Assembly (NCBI GenBank): GCA_000621985.1
Contig: KK211382.1
Location: 1 to 47,636 of the forward strand
Direction: 5' to 3'
From: Lachnospiraceae bacterium V9D3004
GTDB taxonomy: Bacteria > Bacillota > Clostridia > Lachnospirales > Lachnospiraceae
Length of the DNA stretch: 47,636 nucleotides
Shown here: piece by piece, positions 27,470-37,088 of the stretch
Layout: each line of letters starts with the position of its first letter
How positions within the stretch are numbered: position 1 is the stretch's first letter
Translations under genes and position numbers: made by a program
The notes under the pieces: model-generated
Database searches by the model: none
What the model was told of the DNA's origin: nothing
What the model saw: the letters and a program-made list of their open reading frames with translations, nothing else

Positions 27470-28396
27470 CTAATCAAATAACGGCGTGCTGAAATATCTC
27501 TCCGCAGTGTCGGGGAGTACAGTTATAACGGTCTTGCCCTTTCCAAGCTTCTTTGCAAGCTGTATTGCCGCAAATACGTTGGTTCCGCTTGATATTCCGC
27601 ACATGATGCCTTCTTTGCTCGCAAGATCCTTGGCCGACCTGATTGCCTGCTCATCAGTTACGATAAATATCTCACTGTATATATCCATGTTCAGATTGCC
27701 GGGAATAAGACCGTCACCTATTCCCATCTGAAGGTGGGTTCCGATATTGCCGCCGGCAAGTATCGCTGCATTCTCAGGCTCTACAGCCCATATCTCGATA
27801 TCGGGATTAAGTGCCTTAAGAACTTCTCCGATCCCGCTTATGGTACCTCCCGTGCCTATTCCGGAACAAAATCCGTGTATCGGGCGTCCCATCTGTTCAA
27901 GGATCTCAACGCCTGTATGATATTTGTGGACGAGAGGATTGGATCGGTTCTCGAACTGCTGCGGTACATATACCTTTGGATCCTCATCCTGCATCTTCAT
28001 GGCGGTATCAAGACATTTCTGTATGCATTTACCAATGTCTCCGTCATCATGTATGAGCATAACCTCTGCTCCGTAATGTTCAACGAGCTTGCGGCGTTCT
28101 TCACTTACCGAATCCGGCATGATGATTATTACCTTATATCCGCGTACCGCCCCCACAAGAGCGAGACCGATTCCCTGATTGCCACTTGTAGGTTCAACGA
28201 TTACCGTGTCAGGACCGATTATTCCCTGCTTTTCCGCATCAAGTATCATATTGTATGCCGTTCTTGATTTAATAGACCCTCCGACATTTATACCTTCATA
28301 CTTAACAAAGACATCTGCACAGTCATCATCAACCATATGGTTGAGTTTTATTATCGGTGTATTGCCCATTGCCTCAAGAATATTATTATATACCAT
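27470..28396 (-). CDS. cysK: Cysteine synthase (O-acetylserine sulfhydrylase)
   Basis: A 308-residue PLP enzyme that makes cysteine from O-acetylserine and sulfide. It has the catalytic Lys in GGSIKSRTAYNM near residue 43, the TSGNQGIGLA substrate loop, the phosphate-binding GIGTGGTISGIGEVL loop and CGISSGTNV. Length is typical. It follows pta by 58 bases and is probably in the same unit, or has its own control through the palindrome in that gap. Confidence 0.96.
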   Translation of the reverse strand: MVYNNILEAMGNTPIIKLNHMVDDDCADVFVKYEGINVGGSIKSRTAYNMILDAEKQGIIGPDTVIVEPTSGNQGIGLALVGAVRGYKVIIIMPDSVSEERRKLVEHYGAEVMLIHDDGDIGKCIQKCLDTAMKMQDEDPKVYVPQQFENRSNPLVHKYHTGVEILEQMGRPIHGFCSGIGTGGTISGIGEVLKALNPDIEIWAVEPENAAILAGGNIGTHLQMGIGDGLIPGNLNMDIYSEIFIVTDEQAIRSAKDLASKEGIMCGISSGTNVFAAIQLAKKLGKGKTVITVLPDTAERYFSTPLFD

Positions 28397-28422
28397 TCAA
28401 AGTTCTCCTTAATTGCAATAAT

Positions 28423-28438
28423 GGTATCAAATGATACC
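28423..28438. promoter_or_regulatory. 16-bp perfect palindrome ahead of cysK
   Basis: GGTATCAAATGATACC is a perfect palindrome in the 58-base gap between pta and cysK, 27 bases before the cysK ATG. A two-base loop would make a poor hairpin, so a protein-binding site is more likely. The same GGTATCA arm forms the stem of the cysNC terminator, which may be coincidence. Confidence 0.45.
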
Positions 28439-28454
28439 TGTGTCGTTACATATA

Positions 28455-29435
28455 TTAATCGGCAAGCGCTGCCGTAACGATCGCCATTGAATATACTTCT
28501 TCCGGATTACATCCACGTGACAGATCATTTACCGGTGCATTAAGTCCGAGAAGGATCGGGCCGTATGCACTGAAACCGCCGAGTCTCTGTGCGATCTTAT
28601 ATCCGATATTACCTGCGTTGATATCAGGGAAAATAAATGTATTGGCATGTCCCTGAAGGATAGATTCCGGACATTTGGTCCTTGCGACTCTCGGTGATAC
28701 AGCCGCATCAAACTGGATCTCACCTTCAACAGGATAATCCTTAATAACTTCTTTTGCTTTTGCACACGCATTGCGCATCTTATCAACATCCTCACCTTTA
28801 CCTGAGCCGAATGTTGAATAACTTAAGAATGCGATCTTCGGATCTATACCGAACTTCTTTGCACATGCTGCTGCCTCTGTTGCTATCTCAACAAGCTCGT
28901 CTTCGCAAGGACTGATGTTGATCGCGCAGTCAGCCATAGCGATAACTTCATTATCGCCTGTAGCACGCTCTCTTACGAGGATGAAACATGAAGATACGAT
29001 ATTGTTGCCCGGTTTTGTCTTAATAAGCTGAAGTGCCGGTCTTACAGTATCGGCAGTTGAATATGTAGCTCCCCCGAGAAGGCAGTCAGCCTCTCCCATT
29101 TTCACAAGCATTGTGCCGAAATAATTGGACTTCGACAACATCTTCCTTGCATCTTCCGGTGTGACTCCCTTGCTCTTTCTGAGTTCACAGAACATATCAA
29201 CCATCTCATCAAATCTCTCATAACGGGCAGGATCAACTATCTTCGCCCCGCGTATATTAAAACCGCTGTCTTCAGATGCTTTCATTATGTCTTCCTCACT
29301 TCCGACAAGAAGCGGAGTAAGGAAGTTGCTCGTAAGAAGTCTTGATGAAGCCTCAAGAATTCTTGCATCGGTACCCTCGGTAAATACTATTGTTTTTGGA
29401 TTCTTCCTAAGCCCTGCAATTAATTCCCCAAACAT
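28455..29435 (-). CDS. pta: Phosphate acetyltransferase
   Basis: A 326-residue single-domain Pta that interconverts acetyl-CoA and acetyl phosphate. It has the GGATYSTADTVRPALQ motif, the FDAAVSPRVARTKCPES segment and the FPDINAGNIGYKIAQRLGG motif of the PTA family. No acetate kinase gene is adjacent, although ackA commonly follows pta. The ATG lies a few bases after AAGGATGG. Confidence 0.96.
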   Translation of the reverse strand: MFGELIAGLRKNPKTIVFTEGTDARILEASSRLLTSNFLTPLLVGSEEDIMKASEDSGFNIRGAKIVDPARYERFDEMVDMFCELRKSKGVTPEDARKMLSKSNYFGTMLVKMGEADCLLGGATYSTADTVRPALQLIKTKPGNNIVSSCFILVRERATGDNEVIAMADCAINISPCEDELVEIATEAAACAKKFGIDPKIAFLSYSTFGSGKGEDVDKMRNACAKAKEVIKDYPVEGEIQFDAAVSPRVARTKCPESILQGHANTFIFPDINAGNIGYKIAQRLGGFSAYGPILLGLNAPVNDLSRGCNPEEVYSMAIVTAALAD

Positions 29436-29473
29436 TTTTATACACCATCCTTTATTAAAAATTTAACAATACT

Positions 29474-29502
29474 AGAATACTCTCTTTTGAAGTTAAAAGC
29501 AA
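29474..29502 (-). promoter_or_regulatory. pta promoter
   Basis: Minus-strand TTGCTT (29497-29502), 17 bases, TATTCT (29474-29479), about 40 bases before the pta ATG. A moderate sigma-A match. Confidence 0.55.
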
Positions 29503-29535
29503 GGGAAAAATATATATAGAGACTGTAGGCCGTAC

Positions 29536-29564
29536 TTGCAACAATCTGTTTTATTTAATATAAT
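29536..29564 (+). promoter_or_regulatory. mutS2 promoter
   Basis: TTGCAA (29536-29541), 17 bases, TATAAT (29559-29564). A strong sigma-A match with a predicted transcript start near 29571, which puts the whole palindromic element that follows inside the mutS2 mRNA leader (about 230 bases). Confidence 0.8.
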
Positions 29565-29575
29565 AATAACTGTTA

Positions 29576-29752
29576 AGCACCCCATGAAAACCTAAGAAAT
29601 TCAGTTGGAAAGCTTGCTTTCCGAATGGAATTCTTAGGTTTTCATGGGGCGGACAAGACGCGAAGCGTCTCGGACGCCCCGATATTCCTTGTCGCTTAGC
29701 GACAAGGAACCGGGGTGCGGGACAGTTGCCGGGCATAAACACCCGGGGTGCT
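29576..29752 (+). other. Highly structured mutS2 5' leader element
   Basis: AGCACCCC (29576-29583) pairs with GGGGTGCT (29745-29752) as an outer stem. Inside are stem A (arms at about 29580-29597 and 29632-29649, CCATGAAAACC type), a short AGACGC-GAA-GCGTCT hairpin (29656-29670), and stem B (29677-29715, CTTGTCGC-TTA-GCGACAAG core). The CCCC of the outer arm can also extend stem A, so two folds compete. Its make-up of a long stem, a GC-GAA-GC hairpin and a second long stem recalls the elements at 8411, 13814 and 44714. No target duplication was found. Confidence 0.7.
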
Positions 29753-29802
29753 GTAAAGATACCTATACAAATAAAAAAGCTCCGTCAGGAGGCAGGAAAT
29801 AT

Positions 29803-32163
29803 ATGAACGATAAAGCACTTAACACGCTGGAGTATCATAAGGTCATAGATCTGCTTACCGAACTGGCCGGTTCCGCCGGTGGTAAGGAAATGTGCAGAAA
29901 GACCACTCCGCTTAAAGATATAGATACTATAAACATCGCTCAGGAACAGACCGAGAATGCTCTGACCAGAATATTCAAGCACGGCATTCCGTCTTTTCGC
30001 GGAGCAAAGGACGTAAGAGAGTCATTTCTTAGACTTAAGGTGGGCTCCTCACTTGGCATCAGAGAACTAATTTCTGTCAGTGAACTGCTCGGATGCGCCG
30101 CGTCCGTACGCAATTACAATGAAGAGGTTGAGGATTCCCTTACGGGAATGTTCCTTGAACTGTGCCCTCTTGATGACATTAAAAGAGATATAGACAGATG
30201 TATAATATCCGAAGAAGAGATAAGCGATGACGCAAGTCCCGGACTTAAGCAGGTACGACGTGCCATCAAAAATACCAACAGCAAAGTCCATGAACAGCTC
30301 AATTCCATTCTCAATTTCCAAAGAACACTTCTTCAGGAAGCAATAATCACAATGAGAAACGGACGATACTGTCTTCCCGTGAAAGCAGAGAATAAGTCTT
30401 CATTTCCGGGAATGGTGCATGACCAGTCGGCCACCGGTTCGACATTATTCATTGAGCCCATGGCTGTTGTCAAGCTTAATAATGAACTTAAAGAGCTTGA
30501 ACTCAAAGAACATGAAGAGATAGAAAAAGTACTTGCCGCACTCAGTGAGAAGGTCAGCTTTCAGAGCGATATAATCCTCAACAACTTAAGAATTCTTACG
30601 GTACTTGACTATATATTCGCAAGAGGCGCGCTCGCCAAAAATATGAACGCCTCAAGGCCCGTATTCAACAACAGAGGCTATATCAATCTGAAAAAAGCAA
30701 GACATCCCCTTATCGATCCGAAAGCTGTTGTTCCGATCGATGTGTATATCGGTGATGAATTCAGACATCTGATAATTACCGGACCGAATACAGGAGGTAA
30801 GACCGTAACTCTTAAGACAGTAGGCCTTCTGACACTTCTCGGACAGTCGGGCCTTCACATTCCGACTTTGTTCAATTCGGAATTATCCGTATTCGATGAA
30901 GTTTTCGCAGATATCGGCGACGAGCAGAGTATTGAACAGAGCCTCAGTACATTTTCAGCCCACATGACCAATATCGTGGACATTCTGAAAGAGGCTGACG
31001 ATCGTTCACTTGTACTGTTTGACGAACTCGGTGCGGGAACCGATCCGATCGAAGGCGCTGCACTTGCTATCGCCATCCTGTCAGACCTTTTGAACAAGAA
31101 TATTACAACACTTGCAACGACCCACTACAGCGAGCTAAAGCTCTATGCGCTGTCAACGGAAGGAGTTGAAAATGCAAGCTGCGAATTCAACGTTGAGACC
31201 TTAAAGCCTACGTATCACCTTCTTATCGGAATTCCAGGAAAAAGCAACGCATTTGCAATATCGGGAAAGCTTGGGCTTCCTAAGTATATAATAGATGATG
31301 CGGATTCCCGCATTGATAATGATAACAGGCACTTCGAAGATGTGCTTGGCGATATCGAAGCCGATCGTATAGAGATCGAGAAGCAGAAAGCAGAGATTGA
31401 AGAAGCAAGGAAAGAGATCACGGAACTTCGCCGTAAGATCAAAGAGAAATATGATAAGATAGATAAAAACAAGGAAAAGATCCTTCGCCGTGCAAATGAA
31501 GAAGCAAGAGATATTCTCCAGAATGCCAAAGACGAAGCCGACAAAGCCATACGACAGGCAAATAAACTCATGCAGTCATCCGGCAGTACAAAGGATCTCG
31601 AGCAGACCAGAAGCAGGCTCGGCAAGAATATAGCCGGCAAGGATTCCGCTCTCACCGAACGTAATAAAAAGCAGAATTATAAGAAAGTTGACGCAGGTGC
31701 TCTTCATATAGGTGATGAGGTTCATGTCATATCCCTCGGGCTTGACGGAACGATCACATCACTTCCCGACAGCGATGGAACCGTTGGCGTACAGATGGGG
31801 ATCCTAAGCTCTAACGTCAAGGTAAGTGATATCACCCTTAAAGCATCAGATTCAACCGCAAAAGAGCCAAAGGACAGCCGGGTTACCACATCCGGCTACA
31901 AGCTGTCAAAAGCCGCAAACATCCATCCCGAACTTAACCTTATCGGTAAGAGAGTGGATGAGGCACTTACGCTTCTTGACAAATATCTGGATGACGCTTA
32001 CCTGTCGCACCTTGCCCAGGTCACGATCATTCACGGTCGCGGTACCGGCGCCCTTAAAAATGCCGTACACTCGCACCTTAAGCATGTCAGTTACGTAAAA
32101 TCATACAGGATAGGTGAATACGGTGAAGGCGACCACGGCGTAACAATAGTAACCTTTAAGTGA
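29803..32163 (+). CDS. mutS2: Endonuclease MutS2
   Basis: A 786-residue MutS2 of typical length. The MutS core ATPase has Walker A GPNTGGKT (327-334), Walker B LVLFDELGAGTDP, and the conserved THYSELK. A long charged coiled coil follows (about 500-600), then a C-terminal Smr nuclease domain (about 710-786) with LIGKRVDEAL and the HGRGTGALK motif. MutS2 acts on recombination intermediates and, in Bacillus, rescues collided ribosomes. The start at 29803 follows AGGAGG; the frame extends 53 codons upstream but that part is the structured leader. It is followed within 19 bases by a two-component system. Confidence 0.96.
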   Translation: MNDKALNTLEYHKVIDLLTELAGSAGGKEMCRKTTPLKDIDTINIAQEQTENALTRIFKHGIPSFRGAKDVRESFLRLKVGSSLGIRELISVSELLGCAASVRNYNEEVEDSLTGMFLELCPLDDIKRDIDRCIISEEEISDDASPGLKQVRRAIKNTNSKVHEQLNSILNFQRTLLQEAIITMRNGRYCLPVKAENKSSFPGMVHDQSATGSTLFIEPMAVVKLNNELKELELKEHEEIEKVLAALSEKVSFQSDIILNNLRILTVLDYIFARGALAKNMNASRPVFNNRGYINLKKARHPLIDPKAVVPIDVYIGDEFRHLIITGPNTGGKTVTLKTVGLLTLLGQSGLHIPTLFNSELSVFDEVFADIGDEQSIEQSLSTFSAHMTNIVDILKEADDRSLVLFDELGAGTDPIEGAALAIAILSDLLNKNITTLATTHYSELKLYALSTEGVENASCEFNVETLKPTYHLLIGIPGKSNAFAISGKLGLPKYIIDDADSRIDNDNRHFEDVLGDIEADRIEIEKQKAEIEEARKEITELRRKIKEKYDKIDKNKEKILRRANEEARDILQNAKDEADKAIRQANKLMQSSGSTKDLEQTRSRLGKNIAGKDSALTERNKKQNYKKVDAGALHIGDEVHVISLGLDGTITSLPDSDGTVGVQMGILSSNVKVSDITLKASDSTAKEPKDSRVTTSGYKLSKAANIHPELNLIGKRVDEALTLLDKYLDDAYLSHLAQVTIIHGRGTGALKNAVHSHLKHVSYVKSYRIGEYGEGDHGVTIVTFK

Positions 32164-32182
32164 TACACGGGGAGGATTAATT

Positions 32183-32896
32183 ATGTCTGAAAAACAGCGT
32201 ATACTGGTAGTGGATGACGATTCCAACATTGCAGAACTGATAGCCTTATATCTTACCAAGGAATGTTTTGACACAAGAATTGTCGGTGACGGAGAAACAG
32301 CTCTTAATGTCTTCTCCTCTTACAATCCGGATCTTATTCTGCTTGACCTCATGCTTCCGGGCATTGACGGCTATGCAGTCTGCAGGGAGATCCGCAAAAC
32401 ATCGCAGGTTCCGATAATCATGCTGTCTGCCAAAGGCGAAGTGTTCGACAGGGTTCTCGGACTTGAGCTTGGCGCAGACGATTATCTGATCAAGCCATTT
32501 GACCCGAAAGAACTGATAGCCCGCACAAAAGCAGTGCTTCGAAGATTCAATCAGACTCCGGTAACTCCCGAGGTACAGGAAAAGGCACAGGATAAAGTCG
32601 TAAGATATCCGGATCTTGAGGTTAACCTCTCGAATTATTCGGTTACGTATTACGGAAATAATGTCGAGATGCCTCCAAAAGAGCTGGAGCTGCTTTATTT
32701 TCTTGCGTCCAATCCAAATCAGGTCTTCAACCGCGAACAGCTGCTTGACAATATATGGGGATACGAATATGTCGTTGATACAAGAACCGTCGACGTACAT
32801 ATCAAGAGGCTTCGCGAAAAGCTTAAAGACCATGAAGCGTGGAGTATATCCACGGTATGGGGAATCGGATACAAATTCGATGTAAAGAGGCAGTAA
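32183..32896 (+). CDS. Response regulator, OmpR family
   Basis: A 237-residue regulator. Receiver domain with acidic DDD at 11-13, phospho-acceptor Asp55 (LILLDLMLPG) and Lys104 (IKPFDP). The winged-helix output has PPKELELLYFLASNPNQVF and ends GIGYKFDV. GGGGAGGA precedes the ATG 19 bases after the mutS2 stop, so it is likely co-transcribed with mutS2. It works with the following kinase. The signal is unknown. Confidence 0.92.
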   Translation: MSEKQRILVVDDDSNIAELIALYLTKECFDTRIVGDGETALNVFSSYNPDLILLDLMLPGIDGYAVCREIRKTSQVPIIMLSAKGEVFDRVLGLELGADDYLIKPFDPKELIARTKAVLRRFNQTPVTPEVQEKAQDKVVRYPDLEVNLSNYSVTYYGNNVEMPPKELELLYFLASNPNQVFNREQLLDNIWGYEYVVDTRTVDVHIKRLREKLKDHEAWSISTVWGIGYKFDVKRQ

Positions 32897-32912
32897 AACC
32901 GGAGAGATTGTT

Positions 32913-34322
32913 ATGAAATATACATTTAGAATCCCATTTAAGATATTTTTGTGCTATTCGATCACGGTACTGGTCATAATATTCGGCTGGTCCACCGGCG
33001 GAACCCACCTGCTTAAGCATCAGGTCAGGGATAATATCGTCGGGAGGATATATGACGAGCTTAAAGTCATATCCGATAATTATATAACCGGCACCTACGG
33101 CAGTTCACTTGCAAATGATCACCTGAACAAGCACATATCCGTTATAAGCAATTATCTTAATGTCCGGATCCTTGTTGTCCGCAAAGACGGCTCCGTTACA
33201 TTTGACACCGATAATATTGGCGGAACGGACAGCGATATCAATCTGTTCGAATATGACAGCAATATTCTGTCTCAGACCATATCGGATAACGTATCGATTG
33301 AAGGATTCATTGACAGGGAATTCACCTCGGTTTCATTTCCGATCACATATAATCTGGGTATCCGCGGTTATCTTATAGGTATCGTATATGAAAATGATAT
33401 ATATTCCGACGCAGACAGCATCAATGCCGCATTTTGGCCGTATATACTTATTATAATAATAGTTGCTACGTTAGCATATGTGTTCATATACTATATGCTG
33501 GAACTTCCGATAAACAAGACGATCAAGGCTGCGAGAGAATTCAGCAACCACAATTATGAAGCAGGCTACAGATACAAACATCACGACGAATTCAAGGAAC
33601 TTAATGACATTATCAATATTATGGCCTCCGACCTTGAGAATCTCGAAGAATACCAGAAGACATTCATATCCAATATATCACATGACTTCAGATCACCTCT
33701 TACGTCCATAAGAGGTTACACGGAAGCAATGATCGACGGGACGATTCCGCCGGAGCTTCACGAAAAATACATCAATATTATAAAATTCGAGTCAGAACGT
33801 CTTACCAAACTTACGGAAAATCTTCTCACACTTGGCAATATGGATAGTCGTCGTTCCTTGGATATTACAGATTTTGACATTAATCTGGTAATCAAGCAGA
33901 TATCGATCAGCTTCGAGGGTGCATGTAAAAATAAACAGATCAAACTCATATTTGACGAACCGGCAACTATCGTATCCGCTGATTACGGAAAGATCCAACA
34001 GATATTGTATAATCTGATCGATAACGCCATCAAGTTCACAAAAGCCGAGGGCGTCATCCAGATATCGACCAAAGTAAAAAATGATAAGGTCTTCGTATCC
34101 GTCAAAGACAACGGTATCGGCATTCCCAAGGATTCTCTTGGAAAAATATGGGACAGATTCTACAAGACCGACCTCTCACGAGGTAAAGACAAAAAAGGAA
34201 CAGGCCTCGGCCTGTCCATAGTCAAAGAAATCATTAGCGCCCACGGCGAAAATATCAACGTTACCAGCACCGTAGACGTAGGCACCGAATTCACTTTCTC
34301 GCTTCCGTACAAATCTGCATGA
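32913..34322 (+). CDS. Sensor histidine kinase
   Basis: A 469-residue membrane kinase: N-terminal TM helix (about 10-28), an extracellular sensor of about 140 residues, a second TM helix (about 173-195), HAMP linker, H-box SHDFRSPLTS, N-box NLIDNAIKF, and G boxes DNGIGIP and GTGLGLSIVKE. CGGAGAG precedes the ATG. It pairs with the upstream regulator. It ends seven bases from the convergent trmL gene. Confidence 0.92.
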   Translation: MKYTFRIPFKIFLCYSITVLVIIFGWSTGGTHLLKHQVRDNIVGRIYDELKVISDNYITGTYGSSLANDHLNKHISVISNYLNVRILVVRKDGSVTFDTDNIGGTDSDINLFEYDSNILSQTISDNVSIEGFIDREFTSVSFPITYNLGIRGYLIGIVYENDIYSDADSINAAFWPYILIIIIVATLAYVFIYYMLELPINKTIKAAREFSNHNYEAGYRYKHHDEFKELNDIINIMASDLENLEEYQKTFISNISHDFRSPLTSIRGYTEAMIDGTIPPELHEKYINIIKFESERLTKLTENLLTLGNMDSRRSLDITDFDINLVIKQISISFEGACKNKQIKLIFDEPATIVSADYGKIQQILYNLIDNAIKFTKAEGVIQISTKVKNDKVFVSVKDNGIGIPKDSLGKIWDRFYKTDLSRGKDKKGTGLGLSIVKEIISAHGENINVTSTVDVGTEFTFSLPYKSA

Positions 34323-34329
34323 TATAACA

Positions 34330-34818
34330 CTACCACGTCAGTCTGTGCAGCTCTCCTTCCATGCGCATCCCCGCAAAATCATTCTGTCTGAGCGCCTCAT
34401 ACAGCACAATAGCCACCGAATTGCTGAGATTAAGCGACCTCTCGGTTCCACACATGGGAATTCTTATACAGTTATCCCTGTTATTAACAAGATATTCTTC
34501 GGGAATACCGGCACTTTCTTTTCCGAACATAATAAAACAATCCGGATCATATTCCACTTCCGTGTATACTTTCTTGGCCTTGGTAGTTGCCATGTATATC
34601 GTAATTCCGGGGTTCTTCTCAAGAAAATCACGATAGGAGATATAGGTCTTAAGCTTAAGTCTCGGCCAGTAATCAAGCCCCGCCGCTTTAACGGATCTGT
34701 CATCAATACGGAATCCGAGCGGTTCAATAAGATGAAGACATGTGTCGGTTGCAACACATGTCCTCCCAATATTACCTGTATTCTGTGGAATCTCCGGTTC
34801 AAGAAGAACTATATTCAT
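34330..34818 (-). CDS. trmL: tRNA (cytidine(34)-2'-O)-methyltransferase
   Basis: A 162-residue SPOUT methyltransferase that methylates the wobble base of certain leucine tRNAs. It has the motifs EPEIPQNTGNIGRTC, FMFGKESAGIP (SAM knot) and RIPMCGTERSLNLSNSVAI. Length is typical. It lies 16 bases after cheX, on the same strand. Confidence 0.94.
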   Translation of the reverse strand: MNIVLLEPEIPQNTGNIGRTCVATDTCLHLIEPLGFRIDDRSVKAAGLDYWPRLKLKTYISYRDFLEKNPGITIYMATTKAKKVYTEVEYDPDCFIMFGKESAGIPEEYLVNNRDNCIRIPMCGTERSLNLSNSVAIVLYEALRQNDFAGMRMEGELHRLTW

Positions 34819-34834
34819 ATTCTCATAATTCCCC

Positions 34835-35308
34835 TTAACTCTTAATTGAAAGATGCATCTCTATCTTCTTGCTTCCGCTATCATATAAAAGCGGAACGCA
34901 CAGATTCTTGGTAAAATTATTCATAAACTCAACCATACCGTGTGACAATGTAGGCGGTGTTATATCAATTCCGACTCCTTCCGAAGCAAACAGAGTCGCA
35001 GCGTTACCAAGGATCATATTACCCAATTCACATATTGCACTGCATGATAACTCGTCCATCTGCGTTATCGGCATCATACACATCTTAGATGCTATGTCAA
35101 GAACCGCTTCCAGTTCAAAACAAATCAGTACCTGTCCCTTAAGTTCTCCCGTTAAACCTATTATAATAACCCAGTCATCAGCAGCAAAGGAAGCATCTTT
35201 CATATATGGCTTGCCTATCTGTATATCAGTCAACATGCAACAATTTTGAAGTACACTTGAAGCGGACTTGAGAAACGTATTGACATGATTAGCATTAATT
35301 GTCGCCAT
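34835..35308 (-). CDS. CheX-type phosphatase domain protein
   Basis: A 157-residue single-domain protein like CheX, which dephosphorylates CheY-P in chemotaxis. The family's E-x-x-N motif is visible in CELGNMILGNAATLF. No other chemotaxis gene is in the window, so it may serve another receiver protein. It has an AGGGGGAGG-like site before the ATG and is followed by trmL. Confidence 0.8.
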   Translation of the reverse strand: MATINANHVNTFLKSASSVLQNCCMLTDIQIGKPYMKDASFAADDWVIIIGLTGELKGQVLICFELEAVLDIASKMCMMPITQMDELSCSAICELGNMILGNAATLFASEGVGIDITPPTLSHGMVEFMNNFTKNLCVPLLYDSGSKKIEMHLSIKS

Positions 35309-35427
35309 ACAGTTTACCTCCCCCTCGCTTATTTGTAAAAATATGTAAAAGAAAATATAACTTAATCAGCTTAAAAACTATTCTACCACATTTATGATAA
35401 TAATAGCAACCCTTTATAAAAAATTAA

Positions 35428-36585
35428 TTAAATTATTGATTCAATAAATTCCCCTATTCTGTCAAGAGCAACTTTCAAGTCTTCGATCGAATACGCATAT
35501 GATATTCTTAAGAATCCCTCTCCGCACGCTCCGAAAGCGGTTCCGGGAACGATTGCAACCTTCTGTTCCATCAGAAGTTTCTCAGCGAATTCATCTGATG
35601 TCATGCCGAACTTCTTAATACTTGGAAATGCATAGAATGCTCCGTAAGGCGTAAAACAGTCAAGCCCGATCTTCCCAAGTTCCTCAAGCAGGAATCGTCT
35701 TCTCTGATCATAAGATTCTTTCATTCTCTTAACGTCATTATCTCCTGCGCGAAGTGCTTCTACTGCGGCATACTGGCTTGTGGTAGGTGCACACATGATC
35801 GCATACTGATGAATCTTTAACATCTGTTTAATTATCACAGACGGGCCGGCAGCGTATCCAAGACGCCATCCTGTCATTGCATATGCCTTGGAGAATCCGT
35901 TAATAAGTATTGTTCTCTCCTTCATTCCGGGCAGAGAAGCAATGGAGACATGCTCTCCAAGATACGTAAGCTCGGAATATATCTCATCTGACAAAATGAA
36001 CAGATCATGTTTCTCGACTACTTTTGCAATAGCTTCAAGATCCGAACGTTCAAGTATCGCTCCCGTAGGATTGTTCGGGAATGGCAATACAAGTATCTTG
36101 GTCTTATCTGTTATCGCTGCTTCAAGTTTTTCGGCTGTAAGACGGAATTCATCCTCTTCTTTTAATTCGATTATTACCGGCACTCCTCCCGCAAGCTCCG
36201 TACAAGGTACGTAAGATACGTAACAGGGTTGTGGGATCAGAACTTCGTCTCCGGGGTCTAACATTGCACGAAGAGCTATGTCTATGGCTTCACTTCCGCC
36301 GACAGTTATAATAATGTCATCCGGATCATAGACTATATTCTGCCTGCGTTTTAAATATCTGCTGATCTCTACCTTCAGCTCTTTAAGTCCGGCATTTGAT
36401 GTATAGAATGTCTTTCCCTGTTCAAGAGAATAGATTCCTTCTTCTCTTATATGCCAGGGTGTATCAAAATCAGGTTCGCCAACACCGAGAGATATGGCAT
36501 CCGTCATTTCATTTACAATGTCGAAGAACTTCCTTATTCCCGATGGCTGTATTGACTGTATTACTTTTGATAAGGGATCTCTCAT
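35428..36585 (-). CDS. PLP-dependent aminotransferase, class I/II
   Basis: A 385-residue aminotransferase similar to aspartate/aromatic amino acid transaminases (PatA/AspC subgroup I-gamma). It has PNNPTGAIL, SDEIYSEL, and the PLP Lys in INGFSKAYAMTGWRLGY. The C-terminal FLRISYAYS carries the carboxylate-binding Arg. The start overlaps the Lrp-type regulator by four bases, indicating translational coupling. The exact substrate cannot be told. Confidence 0.93.
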   Translation of the reverse strand: MRDPLSKVIQSIQPSGIRKFFDIVNEMTDAISLGVGEPDFDTPWHIREEGIYSLEQGKTFYTSNAGLKELKVEISRYLKRRQNIVYDPDDIIITVGGSEAIDIALRAMLDPGDEVLIPQPCYVSYVPCTELAGGVPVIIELKEEDEFRLTAEKLEAAITDKTKILVLPFPNNPTGAILERSDLEAIAKVVEKHDLFILSDEIYSELTYLGEHVSIASLPGMKERTILINGFSKAYAMTGWRLGYAAGPSVIIKQMLKIHQYAIMCAPTTSQYAAVEALRAGDNDVKRMKESYDQRRRFLLEELGKIGLDCFTPYGAFYAFPSIKKFGMTSDEFAEKLLMEQKVAIVPGTAFGACGEGFLRISYAYSIEDLKVALDRIGEFIESII

Positions 36586-37067
36586 GGTGTTATCATCATC
36601 CTTCCGTCTTTTTTCTTGCTGCTTACCAGTGTAACACCATGTTCTTTGTATTTCTTAAGAACAAAATGCGTTGAAGTGCTGAGTACGGACTCAAGCGGCG
36701 CAAGCTTCTCATGAACGAATATAGCAACCTCTTTCATGCTCTTACCTTCTATAGTCACAGCAAGGTCAAAACCTCCGGACATAAGCGATACGCTCTCAAC
36801 CTCGTCAAACTTGTATATTCTCTCGGCGATCTTGTCGAATCCGAGCCCTCTCTGCGGAGCAACTTTTACTTCAATTATCGCCGATACACGCTCCGTATCA
36901 GCCTTATCCCAGTTAACCATTGTGGTATAACCGCATATGATTCCTTCTTTTTCCATATCCGATATCTCACGGTCAATGTCTTCCTTTGTACTTCCAAGCA
37001 TAACCGCCATCTCTTCATGGGATATGCGGCTGTTATTGTATAACAGATTCAATATTTTCTCTCTCAT
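36582..37067 (-). CDS. Lrp/AsnC family transcriptional regulator
   Basis: A 161-residue regulator: N-terminal winged helix (ILNLLYNNSRISHEEMAVML) and C-terminal RAM/AsnC ligand domain (VSAIIEVKVAPQRGLGFDKIAERIY). It probably senses an amino acid and controls the overlapping aminotransferase gene (inference from context). Confidence 0.9.
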   Translation of the reverse strand: MREKILNLLYNNSRISHEEMAVMLGSTKEDIDREISDMEKEGIICGYTTMVNWDKADTERVSAIIEVKVAPQRGLGFDKIAERIYKFDEVESVSLMSGGFDLAVTIEGKSMKEVAIFVHEKLAPLESVLSTSTHFVLKKYKEHGVTLVSSKKKDGRMMITP

Positions 37068-37088
37068 GCTATGTCACTCCTTCATATA

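Noticed and set aside
29644-29802. N-terminal extension of MutS2 from 29644
   Set aside because: The extra 53 codons are the hairpin arms of the leader element; AGGAGG precedes the ATG at 29803.
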